From NCBI GenBank assembly GCA_039683515.1, contig JBDKRG010000054.1:13337-77336 (forward strand): a DNA stretch of 64,000 nt, in the 5' to 3' direction. The DNA comes from JAJFUE01 sp039683515 (GTDB taxonomy: Bacteria; Sumerlaeota; Sumerlaeia; MVZB01). The translations under genes were made by a program, and so were the position numbers. Below the pieces are notes generated by a model, which had not been told where the DNA came from, made no database searches, and saw only the letters and a program-made list of their open reading frames with translations. Each line of letters begins with the position of its first letter. The first letter of the stretch is position 1. Of the stretch, positions 8,618 to 16,123 are shown one piece after another.

Positions 8618-10027
8618 TCATAGCGTTCTCGAATAAGTAACGTTCTTCGCGTCCGGCTTTTTCAAATAGGCGTCGAATACCATCGCAATGTTGCGCGCGA
8701 AGAGCCGGCCGAGGAATGTCAGGCGGATGGCGTCGCCGCCCATCGACAGCAGCTCGTCGGCGGCGAGGGGAGCGAGCCGCGCCAGTTCCTCGGCGAAGTA
8801 TGCGTCGAACCGGATGCCGTGTTTCCGTTCGATCTCGCCCTTGTCGAACACGTCCCGGCACATGATCGCGCCGATCACGTCGCGGCGGATCAGGTCGTCC
8901 TTCGACAGCATCAATCCGCGCTCGGCCGGGAATTCGTTCGCGTTCAGCGCGCGCTCGTAGGCTTTCAGTTTCTTGTGATTCTGCGTGTCGAGCCCCGCGA
9001 TCGAGCTGATCCCGCTGGCGCCCATGCCGACGAGATCCGCCCCGGCGCGCGTCGTGAACCCCATGAAGTTGCGCTGCATCGTCCCGCCGTCGAACGCGCG
9101 CGCGAGCTCGTCGCCGGGCAGGGCGAAGTGGTCGAGCCCGATGTATCGATACCCCGCGTTCACGAACCGGTCGTGCGCCTCCAAAAAGATACGAAATTTT
9201 TCCGCCCCGGCCGGGAGCGTCTTCGGGTCGATCGCGCGCTGGTTGGGCATCTTCGCCGGCAGGTATGCGAAATTGTAAAGCGCCAGCCGGTCCGGGCGCA
9301 TCTCGATGACGCGCTCGACCGTCTCCCCGAACGACTCCGCCGTCTGGTGCGGCAGGCCGTAGATCAGGTCGAAATTGATGCCCCCAAACCCGAGCGCGCG
9401 GCACGCTTGGATCGCCTCGCGCGTGCGTTCGAGGCTCTGGCGGCGGCCGATCGCGGCCATCGTGCGCTCGCTGAAATCCTGCACGCCGAGCGAGATGCGG
9501 TTGAACCCGAGCCGCGCGAGCGTCTCGAGCTGCTCGTCGCTCGTCCAGCTGACGTGGATCTCGACCGACCGCTCGGCGTCGGCGGCGATGTTGAAGCGCT
9601 CCGCGAGGATCGCGTGGAGCCGCTCGAGTTGCGGCGGCGACAGATACGTCGGCGTGCCGCCCCCCCAGTGGAGCTGGACGACCGGCCGCTCGCGGCTGAG
9701 CGAGCGCGACCACAGCCCCGCCTCGCGCTCGACGAGGTCCAGATACGGCTCGCTCACGGCCCGCCTCTTCGGCGTGGCGATCACGTTGCACGCGCAGAAC
9801 GAGCAGCGCTCGATGCAGAACGGGATGTGGACGTAGATCGACAGCGGCCGCCCCGCTCCCCGCTCGCGTTGAGTCTCCAAATGCCTTCTCAACTCCGCCG
9901 CGCCGACCGCCTCGGTCCACTGCGGCGCGGTCGGGTACGACGTGTAGCGCGGGCCGATCAGGTTATAGCGGCTCAGGAACGAGGGGTCGAGGTCGCGCAG
10001 GCGGAGCGTGTCGTTGATCAGGGCCAT
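8618..10027 (-). CDS. hemN: oxygen-independent coproporphyrinogen III oxidase
   Basis: A radical SAM enzyme that decarboxylates two propionates of coproporphyrinogen III to give protoporphyrinogen IX without oxygen. The start is set at ATG 10027 (469 residues, MALINDTLRLRDLDPSFL), which matches the HemN family; the longer frame up to 10108 runs through a dispersed palindrome. The [4Fe-4S] cluster motif C-x3-C-x2-C-x-C is present as Cys71, Cys75, Cys78 and Cys80 (PFCIERCSFCACN). The N-terminal RYNLIGPRYTSYPTAPQW and the C-terminal helical domain with AGISSIAGLD and LMLSKDDLIRRDVIGAIMC are those of true HemN, not of the look-alike HemW. It is the second gene of the hem operon. Confidence 0.95.
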   Translation of the reverse strand: MALINDTLRLRDLDPSFLSRYNLIGPRYTSYPTAPQWTEAVGAAELRRHLETQRERGAGRPLSIYVHIPFCIERCSFCACNVIATPKRRAVSEPYLDLVEREAGLWSRSLSRERPVVQLHWGGGTPTYLSPPQLERLHAILAERFNIAADAERSVEIHVSWTSDEQLETLARLGFNRISLGVQDFSERTMAAIGRRQSLERTREAIQACRALGFGGINFDLIYGLPHQTAESFGETVERVIEMRPDRLALYNFAYLPAKMPNQRAIDPKTLPAGAEKFRIFLEAHDRFVNAGYRYIGLDHFALPGDELARAFDGGTMQRNFMGFTTRAGADLVGMGASGISSIAGLDTQNHKKLKAYERALNANEFPAERGLMLSKDDLIRRDVIGAIMCRDVFDKGEIERKHGIRFDAYFAEELARLAPLAADELLSMGGDAIRLTFLGRLFARNIAMVFDAYLKKPDAKNVTYSRTL

Positions 10028-10080
10028 GAGACGATTGGTTCGCGGTCTCGCCGCCGGGCGGACCGCGACTTCGATGCATG

Positions 10081-10103
10081 TTCCGCCTGAAGGCGGGACT
10101 GCC
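10081..10103. repeat. dispersed palindrome in the hemE-hemN gap
   Basis: TTCCGCCTGAAGGCGGGACT, the reverse orientation of the copies in hemY and at 16748. It sits between the hemE stop (10105) and the chosen hemN start (10027); that gap of about 75 bases has no other content. Confidence 0.7.
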
Positions 10104-10104
10104 A

Positions 10105-11184
10105 TCAATATACCCCAAATCGCTTGACGGCCTCAATCGCGGCGCGGGCGGATTCGACCGGCGTCTCGGGCAGCACGCCGTGGCCGAGGTTGAAAACATG
10201 CCCCGGCCGCGGCGGGAATTTCTCGAACATCGCCGCGACCGCGGCCGACGCGGCGGCCGGCCCGGCGAGCAGAACGGTCGGGTCGAGGTTCCCCTGCAGC
10301 GCGATTTTGGGGTCCAGCCGCGCCCGCGCGAACGCAAGCTCGACCCGCCAGTCGACGCTCATCGCGTCGATTCCGAGCGCGTTGACCTGTTCGAGGTACG
10401 GCGCGCAGCCGCCGATGTAGAGGATCACGGGCGTGTTGGTTGGCGCGGCGACCTCGGCCAGGCGCCGGATGTACGGCGCCGAAAAGCGCCCCCAATCGGA
10501 CTGCGACAGCGACGCCCCCCACGTGTCGAAAATCTGCACCGCGTCCGCGCCCGCCTCGATCTGAATCCGCAGATAATCCGCCGCCGCGCGCGTGATCCGC
10601 TCGAGCAGCTGAATCAACAGTTCCGGCTGTTGCGCCCGCAGCGCGCCGATCCGGCTCATCTGGCGGCCGAGCCGGCCTTCGGCCCAGTATGCGGCCAGCG
10701 TGAACGGCGAGCCGGCGAACCCCAGGATCGGCCACTCCGGCCCGATCCGCCGGCGGACTTCGCGGATCGTCTCGGCGACCGGCTCGTCGCGGCTCACGCC
10801 GCGCTCGGCGAGGTGGGTCAAATCCGCGCCGCCCGCCACCGGGTTCAGGACGATCGGCCCGTGATCGTCGAAGGCGATTTTCGCCCCCGCGTGCTCGAGC
10901 GGCAGCAGGATGTCGTTGAAGATGATCACCGCCTCGCTGCCGATCGCCTCGAGCGGCTGGATCGAGACCTCGGCCGCGGCCTCGGGCGTCTTGCACAGCT
11001 CGAGGAAATCGAATTTGCGGCGGACTTCCTGGTACTGCGGCAGGTAGCGCCCCGCCTGGCGCATGAGCCACGCCGGGACGCGGTCGGCCGGCTCGCCGCG
11101 CAACGCGCGCAGCAGCCGCTGCCGGGGAGGGATTGAGTGGAAATCGGTCAAAATCGGTCCCAATCGCTCGGAATTTCGAAACAA
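10105..11184 (-). CDS. hemE: uroporphyrinogen decarboxylase
   Basis: Removes the four acetate carboxyls of uroporphyrinogen III to give coproporphyrinogen III, the substrate of the next gene product HemN. Family signatures are clear: RVPAWLMRQAGRYLPQYQEVR near the start with the substrate-binding arginines, IIFNDILLPLEHAGAKI with the catalytic Asp, and GFAGSPFTLAAYWAEG and FDTWGASLS further on. No ATG is available upstream of MRQAGR. The frame opens with TTG at 11184, and a second TTG at 11148 would give a length closer to other HemE proteins; the choice is open. First gene of the leftward hem operon; no obvious promoter was seen. Confidence 0.95.
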   Translation of the reverse strand: MFRNSERLGPILTDFHSIPPRQRLLRALRGEPADRVPAWLMRQAGRYLPQYQEVRRKFDFLELCKTPEAAAEVSIQPLEAIGSEAVIIFNDILLPLEHAGAKIAFDDHGPIVLNPVAGGADLTHLAERGVSRDEPVAETIREVRRRIGPEWPILGFAGSPFTLAAYWAEGRLGRQMSRIGALRAQQPELLIQLLERITRAAADYLRIQIEAGADAVQIFDTWGASLSQSDWGRFSAPYIRRLAEVAAPTNTPVILYIGGCAPYLEQVNALGIDAMSVDWRVELAFARARLDPKIALQGNLDPTVLLAGPAAASAAVAAMFEKFPPRPGHVFNLGHGVLPETPVESARAAIEAVKRFGVY

Positions 11185-11230
11185 ATTCTAATGAAAACGA
11201 TTCGAAATCAGAAATGAATTCCAGGGGGAC

Positions 11231-11270
11231 AAAAAACCGTGGGTTGGCTCGCCTGGGGAGCCAACCCACG
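11231..11270 (-). terminator. intrinsic terminator after the 11297-12232 gene
   Basis: Perfect 13-bp stem (CGTGGGTTGGCTC/GAGCCAACCCACG) with a 7-base loop. On the - strand it is followed by a GTTTTTTG tail. It closes the leftward gene ending at 11297 before the hem operon begins. Confidence 0.9.
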
Positions 11271-11296
11271 AGAATCGGAACCGCGGAGGGTTCGTG

Positions 11297-12232
11297 TCAG
11301 TATTTCGGCACGATCGGCGCGGGCGGGGCCTGCCGCGGACCCTTGCGGACTTCAGGGACGGTGCCGGGGAGTAGTTGCTGATCGGGCGCGGTGCGGTAGA
11401 TCTTGACGTTCACCTCGCTGCCGTCGCGGTTCATCGTGACCTCGGCCGAGTAGCCGCTCTTGCCGGTGTATTCCATCCGGCCCCAGTTCCACTTTCCGTT
11501 TTCCCACTTGGCGGGCCAGTCGATCGGGCGGAACGGGCGCTTGCCGAATTGCTTTTCGGTCTCGTCGTTGGCGTAGCGGGCCGCGAGGATCGCCACCTGC
11601 GCGCTGTTGAGCGGCATGCCGTAAATTCTTTCGACCGTCTCGGTCGTCCCCCTGTCCCCGCCGGACATCGGAACCGGCGGGATCGGCGCGCTCGCGTCGC
11701 GGACGAGCGACATCGGCTGCACGAACAGCTTGTCGAGGTTCTTGCCGACGACCCCCTTGAGCTGCGCCGTCGAGCCCGTCAGCACGAGCAGCGGCTTGGC
11801 CCCCGCGCGCTCGACCGTCACGTTGGCGGCCAGGCTGGGCTGCTGCGTGAGCATGACCGCCAGCCGCTCCCCGTCCATCGGCGCGATCCTCAGCGAATCC
11901 GCCCCCATCCACACCCGGAACAGCGTGTGCGCGGGGATCATGTTCAGCGCCAGGAATTCGTCGTCGATCATCTCCGAGGATTTCGGCTTGAGGTCGAGGA
12001 ATCGGTTGTTGTCGATCTGGAACAGCGTGGCCGTGTAGACGCCGCCGTCGCCCTCGTCGATCGCCAGTTCGTAATCGGTCCGTTCCGGCGACGGGGTGAT
12101 CTGCCACGTCGAGCCCTTGGCCCGCCAGACCCCGACAAGATTCGGGTCCAGGATCTTGTCCCCGGGCGCGTAGTAGGGCTGGAGGGACGGAACCGCGGCC
12201 AACAGCAGCAGGGCAAAAGAGATCACGTGCAT
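11297..12232 (-). CDS. secreted protein of unknown function
   Basis: The family is not recognised. The 311-residue precursor begins with a signal peptide (MHVISFALLLLAAVPSL, cleavage about residue 18-20). Two soluble parts follow: residues about 20-150 with a lipocalin-like beta pattern (LVGVWRAKGSTWQIT, YELAIDEGDGGVYTATLF), and a second part with a Gly/Asp linker (PVPMSGGDRG) and a C-terminal beta-rich end. The proline-rich tail ends in VPKY. AAGGAG lies nine bases before the ATG, and an AT-rich stretch at about 12262-12290 with TATAAA on the - strand could carry the promoter. It stands alone with its own terminator. Confidence 0.85.
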   Translation of the reverse strand: MHVISFALLLLAAVPSLQPYYAPGDKILDPNLVGVWRAKGSTWQITPSPERTDYELAIDEGDGGVYTATLFQIDNNRFLDLKPKSSEMIDDEFLALNMIPAHTLFRVWMGADSLRIAPMDGERLAVMLTQQPSLAANVTVERAGAKPLLVLTGSTAQLKGVVGKNLDKLFVQPMSLVRDASAPIPPVPMSGGDRGTTETVERIYGMPLNSAQVAILAARYANDETEKQFGKRPFRPIDWPAKWENGKWNWGRMEYTGKSGYSAEVTMNRDGSEVNVKIYRTAPDQQLLPGTVPEVRKGPRQAPPAPIVPKY

Positions 12233-12297
12233 GGCGACAGTCTCCTTAAGGGAATCTTGGAACGAATTTTATAACGAATTTTATTCTACCACAACCG

Positions 12298-12924
12298 TCA
12301 GCGAACAATCTGCATGCCCATCAGGCTCAGGAACTCCTGGCGCGTCTTCTGATTTTCCTTGAACGCGCCCATCATTTCGCTCGTCAGGGTCCGGCTGTCC
12401 TGTTTCTCGACGCCGCGCATCATCATGCACAGGTGGTAGGCTTCCATCACCACCGCCACGCCGCGCGGCTTGAGGACGTCGAACAGCGTCTCGGCGATCT
12501 GCTGCGTCAGGCGCTCCTGCACCTGAAGCCGCCGCGCGAACATGTCGACGATGCGCGGGATCTTGGACAGGCCGATCACCCGGCCGTCGGGGATGTAACC
12601 GACGTGGCAGATGCCGAAGAACGGCAGCATGTGGTGCTCGCACATCGAGAAGAACTGGATGTTCTTGACCGCGACGATCTCGTCGTATTTCTCCTCGAAC
12701 AGCGCCCCGTTGACCAGCTCCTCGATGTTGACCCGATAGCCCTCGGTCAGGTACTGCCACGACTCGGCGACGCGCTCGGGCGTGCGCAGCAGCCCTTCGC
12801 GCTCGGGGTTTTCGCCGACGCCGACCAGCAGGTCGCGCGCGATCTTGACCAGGCCCGGGTCCACGTCTTGGCTCAAATGATTGGTGTTGGAGGTCTTTTT
12901 GTTCGTTGCCGACGTAATGCGCAT
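12298..12924 (-). CDS. folE: GTP cyclohydrolase I
   Basis: Converts GTP to 7,8-dihydroneopterin triphosphate, the entry to folate or queuosine-type pathways. The length of 208 residues is normal for the type IA enzyme. The zinc ligands are present as Cys95 and His98 in SMCEHHMLPF and Cys166 in AYHLCMMMRG. GLLRTPERVAESW, VIGLSKIPRIVDMFARRLQVQERLT and the C-terminal RQEFLSLM are standard. Both Cys ligands and the active-site His97 are intact. It is a single gene; no other folate gene is in the window. A repeat array lies upstream. Confidence 0.97.
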   Translation of the reverse strand: MRITSATNKKTSNTNHLSQDVDPGLVKIARDLLVGVGENPEREGLLRTPERVAESWQYLTEGYRVNIEELVNGALFEEKYDEIVAVKNIQFFSMCEHHMLPFFGICHVGYIPDGRVIGLSKIPRIVDMFARRLQVQERLTQQIAETLFDVLKPRGVAVVMEAYHLCMMMRGVEKQDSRTLTSEMMGAFKENQKTRQEFLSLMGMQIVR

Positions 12925-13077
12925 GTGAACCCTTGCCTTTCAAGCCGCGCCGCGCCGTTGCCGGGCGGCGCCGGATACCGAACGCACCCCCTCAGTTTAC
13001 CGTGCCGAACGATTGTGCTCAAGAAGAGTTGCCGCCCCGCTTGGCTTTTGCCGGGTCTTTAGATGTTGGTTACCGGT

Positions 13078-13134
13078 TCGTGCGTCGTGCGTCGTGCGTC
13101 GTGCTCGTAATCGTAATCGTAATCGAACCAATTC
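13078..13134 (+). repeat. (TCGTGC)n(TCGTAA)n array 1
   Basis: Three heptamers TCGTGCG, then TCGTGC, then three TCGTAA units, then TCGAACCAATTCGCCG. It lies between folE and a glycosyltransferase gene, both leftward. The remainder of 12925-13191 shows nothing else. Confidence 0.9.
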
Positions 13135-13191
13135 GCCGATTCATCCATTGATGGCCGGGTTTTCTCGCTGCAAAGCTTGTGTCAACGCCTG

Positions 13192-14052
13192 CTACAGCTT
13201 GCGCAGCGCCGACCGAACCGTCTGCCTCGGCGCGAACCGCGCGCACTCGGCAAGGCACGCGAGCACGCGCCGCCAGCCCCCGCCCGCGTCGCGGTATTTG
13301 CCGGCCATCTGCCACATCAGCTCGCCGTATTTTCGCGCGGCCGCGCCGTTGCCGGACTGCGCCAGTTCTTTGTAATGGCGCCGGTAGAACCGCTCCATGA
13401 ACCCCAGGTTGCGCAGCCGCTTGCCTTCCTTCGTGAGCGACCCCCCTCGAATCATGTACGTGTAAAGGGGTTCATGAATGCACGAGATCGGCGCCCCGGC
13501 CCGCAGGAGCCGCGCGTAGAGGTCGATGTCCTCGTAGACCCGCTGCCCCTCGTCGAACAGCCCGGCCCGCTCCACCGCCGCCCGCCGGAAGAAGAACGCG
13601 TTGAACTTGAACTCGTTCTCGATCGCCCAGTCGAGCGCGCCGTCGCTCGGGACCTTCGACTCGACGACCCTTTTGTCGCCGCCCTCGACCCGCAGCACGT
13701 CGCACGCGGCCCAGTCGGTCTTTTCGCGGTCGACGGTTTCGACGTGGCGGCGCAGGCAGTCGGGCGGGATCGCGTCGTCGGCGTCGAGGATGAAGATGAA
13801 CTCGCCGCGGGCGTGCCGGATCCCGGCGTTGCGCGCGCCGGGCAGCCCCGTGTTGGCCTGGTAAAGGTAATGGAAGCCGGGCCGGTCGAGGAACGGCTTC
13901 AGGGCCTCGCGCGTGTCGTCGGTCGAGCCGTCGTCGACGACGATGATTTCGCGGCTGTCGAGGGTCTGGGCGAGCACCGACTCGATCGCGCCGCCGACGA
14001 GCTGGGCGCAGTCGTACGAGGGGATGATGACGCTGACGCGCGGCTCGGCCAT
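13192..14052 (-). CDS. family 2 glycosyltransferase
   Basis: A GT-A fold glycosyltransferase of 286 residues, cytoplasmic. The nucleotide-binding start RVSVIIPSYDCAQLVGGAIESV, the VVDDGSTDDT motif, NTGLPGARNAGI and the metal-binding DxD-type FILDADDAI are all present. ATG 14052 is chosen over a TTG at 14088 because family members begin directly before the first strand. The C-terminal half is helical (RLRNLGFMERFYRRHYKEL). The sugar and acceptor cannot be told. Its neighbours are two further family 2 enzymes on the other strand and a membrane glycosyltransferase, so a role in surface polysaccharide or glycolipid synthesis is likely. Confidence 0.88.
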   Translation of the reverse strand: MAEPRVSVIIPSYDCAQLVGGAIESVLAQTLDSREIIVVDDGSTDDTREALKPFLDRPGFHYLYQANTGLPGARNAGIRHARGEFIFILDADDAIPPDCLRRHVETVDREKTDWAACDVLRVEGGDKRVVESKVPSDGALDWAIENEFKFNAFFFRRAAVERAGLFDEGQRVYEDIDLYARLLRAGAPISCIHEPLYTYMIRGGSLTKEGKRLRNLGFMERFYRRHYKELAQSGNGAAARKYGELMWQMAGKYRDAGGGWRRVLACLAECARFAPRQTVRSALRKL

Positions 14053-14163
14053 GGCGGGTATGATCCGATAACGACCCCATGAGATCAAGGCTCGTTTCGC
14101 CGATTTCGTCCGCGTGGTCCCCGGGGTCCATTTCCTTGACGGCCGTGCGCCACCTCAGGCAAC

Positions 14164-15120
14164 ATGCGTTCCATGATGGTTTCGCCCGCGGTCAGCTTCG
14201 TGATCCCCTGCTATAACTGCGCGCCGTGGCTGGGCGCCGCGCTCGAGAGCCTCGTCGCGCAGACCAGCCCCGATTGGGAGGCGATCGTCGTCGACGACGG
14301 CTCGACCGACGACAGCGCGGCGGTGGCCGCCGATTACGCCGCCCGCGACGGCCGCGTCCGGCTGATCCGCCAGCCCAACGCCGGCGTCGGCGCGGCCCGC
14401 AACAGCGGCGCCCGCGAGGCCAGCGGCCGGCGCCTCGTCTTCTTCGACGCCGACGACCTCATGCATCCCGAGTTTGTCGAGGTCATGTCGGGCGTCCTCG
14501 ACGCCCACCCCGACGCCATCGGTTGCGCGTGCGAATACGACCTGTTCGACGACTCCGGCGCGCGGCTTCCCCACCCCCTGCCGGCCGGCGGCGAGCGGCT
14601 CACGGTGCGCGACATGTTCAACGGCGCGGCGTGGACGATCCACGCCGGCATGATCCGGCGCGAGTTGTTCGACAAGGTCGGCGGCTTCGACACGACGCTC
14701 AAGAACTCCGACGACTGGGACTTCTGGCTGCGCTCGCTCGTTCACGGGGACTTCATCGCGGTGCGCCGCATCCTTGCGCATTATCGCCGCCACCCGGCCC
14801 AGAAGTCGCGCAATTACCTGCGCATCGCCCGCCACCAGCGGATCGTGACCGACAAGTTCCGGCGGCTGTACCCCGAAATCGTCGAGCGCTACGGCCCGCG
14901 CCGCTATCGCGAAGGCGTTTACCGGCTGATGATGAGTTACGCGTGGCTCGCCCGGCGCGACGGGATGGACGGCATCGCGGCCCGCATCGCGTTCGAGGCG
15001 CTGGCCGTCGCCCCGACCGACCCCGCGGTCATCCGGCACTGGGCCGTCTTCTGGATGCCGCGGTGCCTGATCAATTTTTACCGGCGCGTGCGCGGACTGG
15101 AACCGCTTGCCCATGATTAG
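14164..15120 (+). CDS. family 2 glycosyltransferase, first of a tandem pair
   Basis: A GT-A glycosyltransferase of 318 residues: VSFVIPCYNCAPWLGAALESL, IVVDDGSTDDSAAVAADYA, NAGVGAARNSGAREASG and the DxD segment LVFFDADDLMHPEF. The C-terminal part carries DWDFWLRSLVHGDF and YRRHPAQKSRNYL, both shared with the next gene, so the two are paralogues from a tandem duplication. The GCACEYDLF segment near residue 120 is also shared. The last eight bases overlap the start of the next gene, which implies coupled translation. The donor sugar is unknown. Confidence 0.9.
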   Translation: MRSMMVSPAVSFVIPCYNCAPWLGAALESLVAQTSPDWEAIVVDDGSTDDSAAVAADYAARDGRVRLIRQPNAGVGAARNSGAREASGRRLVFFDADDLMHPEFVEVMSGVLDAHPDAIGCACEYDLFDDSGARLPHPLPAGGERLTVRDMFNGAAWTIHAGMIRRELFDKVGGFDTTLKNSDDWDFWLRSLVHGDFIAVRRILAHYRRHPAQKSRNYLRIARHQRIVTDKFRRLYPEIVERYGPRRYREGVYRLMMSYAWLARRDGMDGIAARIAFEALAVAPTDPAVIRHWAVFWMPRCLINFYRRVRGLEPLAHD

Positions 15121-16015
15121 CATCGTCATGCCCTGTTACAACGGCGCGCGCTGGATGGGCGAGGCCCTCGCCAGCGTGGCCGCGCAGACGCGCCCGGACT
15201 GGGAAGTCGTGATCGTCGACGACGGCTCTCAGGACGACTCGGCCGGCGTCGCGCGCGAGTGGGCCGGCCGCGACGGCCGCATCCGGTTCCTCCAGCAGGC
15301 CAACGCCGGCGCCGCCGCCGCCCGCAACGCCGGCGTGCGCGCCTCCGGCGGCGAATACCTCGTCTTTCTCGATTGCGACGACCTGCTCGAGCCCGATTTC
15401 TTGCAAACCATGGCCGCCGTCCTCGACGCCGACACTTCGATTGGCGGCTGCGCGTGCGAGCAGACCGTCATGCGCACCGACGGCTCGACGCCGGTCCAGC
15501 CCCTGCCCGGCGGCGGCGACCGGCTGACGATCGACGACATCCTGCCGTGCAACGGCTGGGCGCCGCACGCCGCCATGACGCGCCGCGCGATTTTTGAGCG
15601 GATCGGTGGATTCAACCCAACCTTCCGCGGCAGCGAGGACTGGGATTTCTGGCTGCGTTCGCTGGCCGTCGGGAACTTCGCCGCCGTGCGCCGGCCGCTG
15701 GTCCGCTACCGCCGCCACGACCGGCAGACGTCGGGCAATTACGCCATGATGGCCGCCCACGTCATGCGCGTCCTGGACGGCTTTGAAAAACTGCACGCGC
15801 CGATCGTGGCGCGTTACGGCCGGCGCCGCTACCGCGAGAACGGCGCGATGCTGATCCTCGTTTATGCCGGCAAGGCCCTGAAGGAAAAGCAGACGGCCCT
15901 TGCGTTCAAGTTATCGTTTCTCGCCCTGCGCCGCGCGTTCACGCTTCCAGTCATGCGCCGCCTCGCCGTGATGTGGCTGCCGGCCTGGCTCACGAACATC
16001 TTGGCGAATCGGTAA
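15113..16015 (+). CDS. family 2 glycosyltransferase, second of a tandem pair
   Basis: The ATG at 15113 lies inside the end of the preceding gene; a TTG six bases earlier is less likely. The product of 300 residues has ISIVMPCYNGARWMGEALASV, VIVDDGSQDDSAGVAREWA, NAGAAAARNAGVRASGG and the DxD-like segment LVFLDCDDLLEPDF, where a Cys replaces the Ala of its neighbour. DWDFWLRSLAVGNFAAV and YRRHDRQTSGNYAMM align with the first copy. Similar lengths and the same order of motifs show a duplication followed by moderate divergence. It probably acts in the same surface-glycan pathway. Confidence 0.9.
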   Translation: MISIVMPCYNGARWMGEALASVAAQTRPDWEVVIVDDGSQDDSAGVAREWAGRDGRIRFLQQANAGAAAARNAGVRASGGEYLVFLDCDDLLEPDFLQTMAAVLDADTSIGGCACEQTVMRTDGSTPVQPLPGGGDRLTIDDILPCNGWAPHAAMTRRAIFERIGGFNPTFRGSEDWDFWLRSLAVGNFAAVRRPLVRYRRHDRQTSGNYAMMAAHVMRVLDGFEKLHAPIVARYGRRRYRENGAMLILVYAGKALKEKQTALAFKLSFLALRRAFTLPVMRRLAVMWLPAWLTNILANR

Positions 16016-16045
16016 TTTTACGGATACGAAAAGATGTGTGAAATC

Positions 16046-16110
16046 CTCGTGCTCGTGCTCGTGCTCGTGCTCGTAATCGTAATCGAAAATCGTAATCGAA
16101 CCAATCGCCG
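16046..16110 (+). repeat. (TCGTGC)n(TCGTAA)n array 2
   Basis: Four TCGTGC units, two TCGTAA units, a spacer with one more unit and then TCGAACCAATCGCCG. It lies between two converging genes. Confidence 0.9.
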
Positions 16111-16123
16111 CTCAAATGTTATT

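Noticed and set aside
10028..10108. N-terminal extension of HemN
   Set aside because: It overlaps hemE and is encoded by the dispersed palindrome (VPPSGG); HemN proteins start near residue 28 of this frame.
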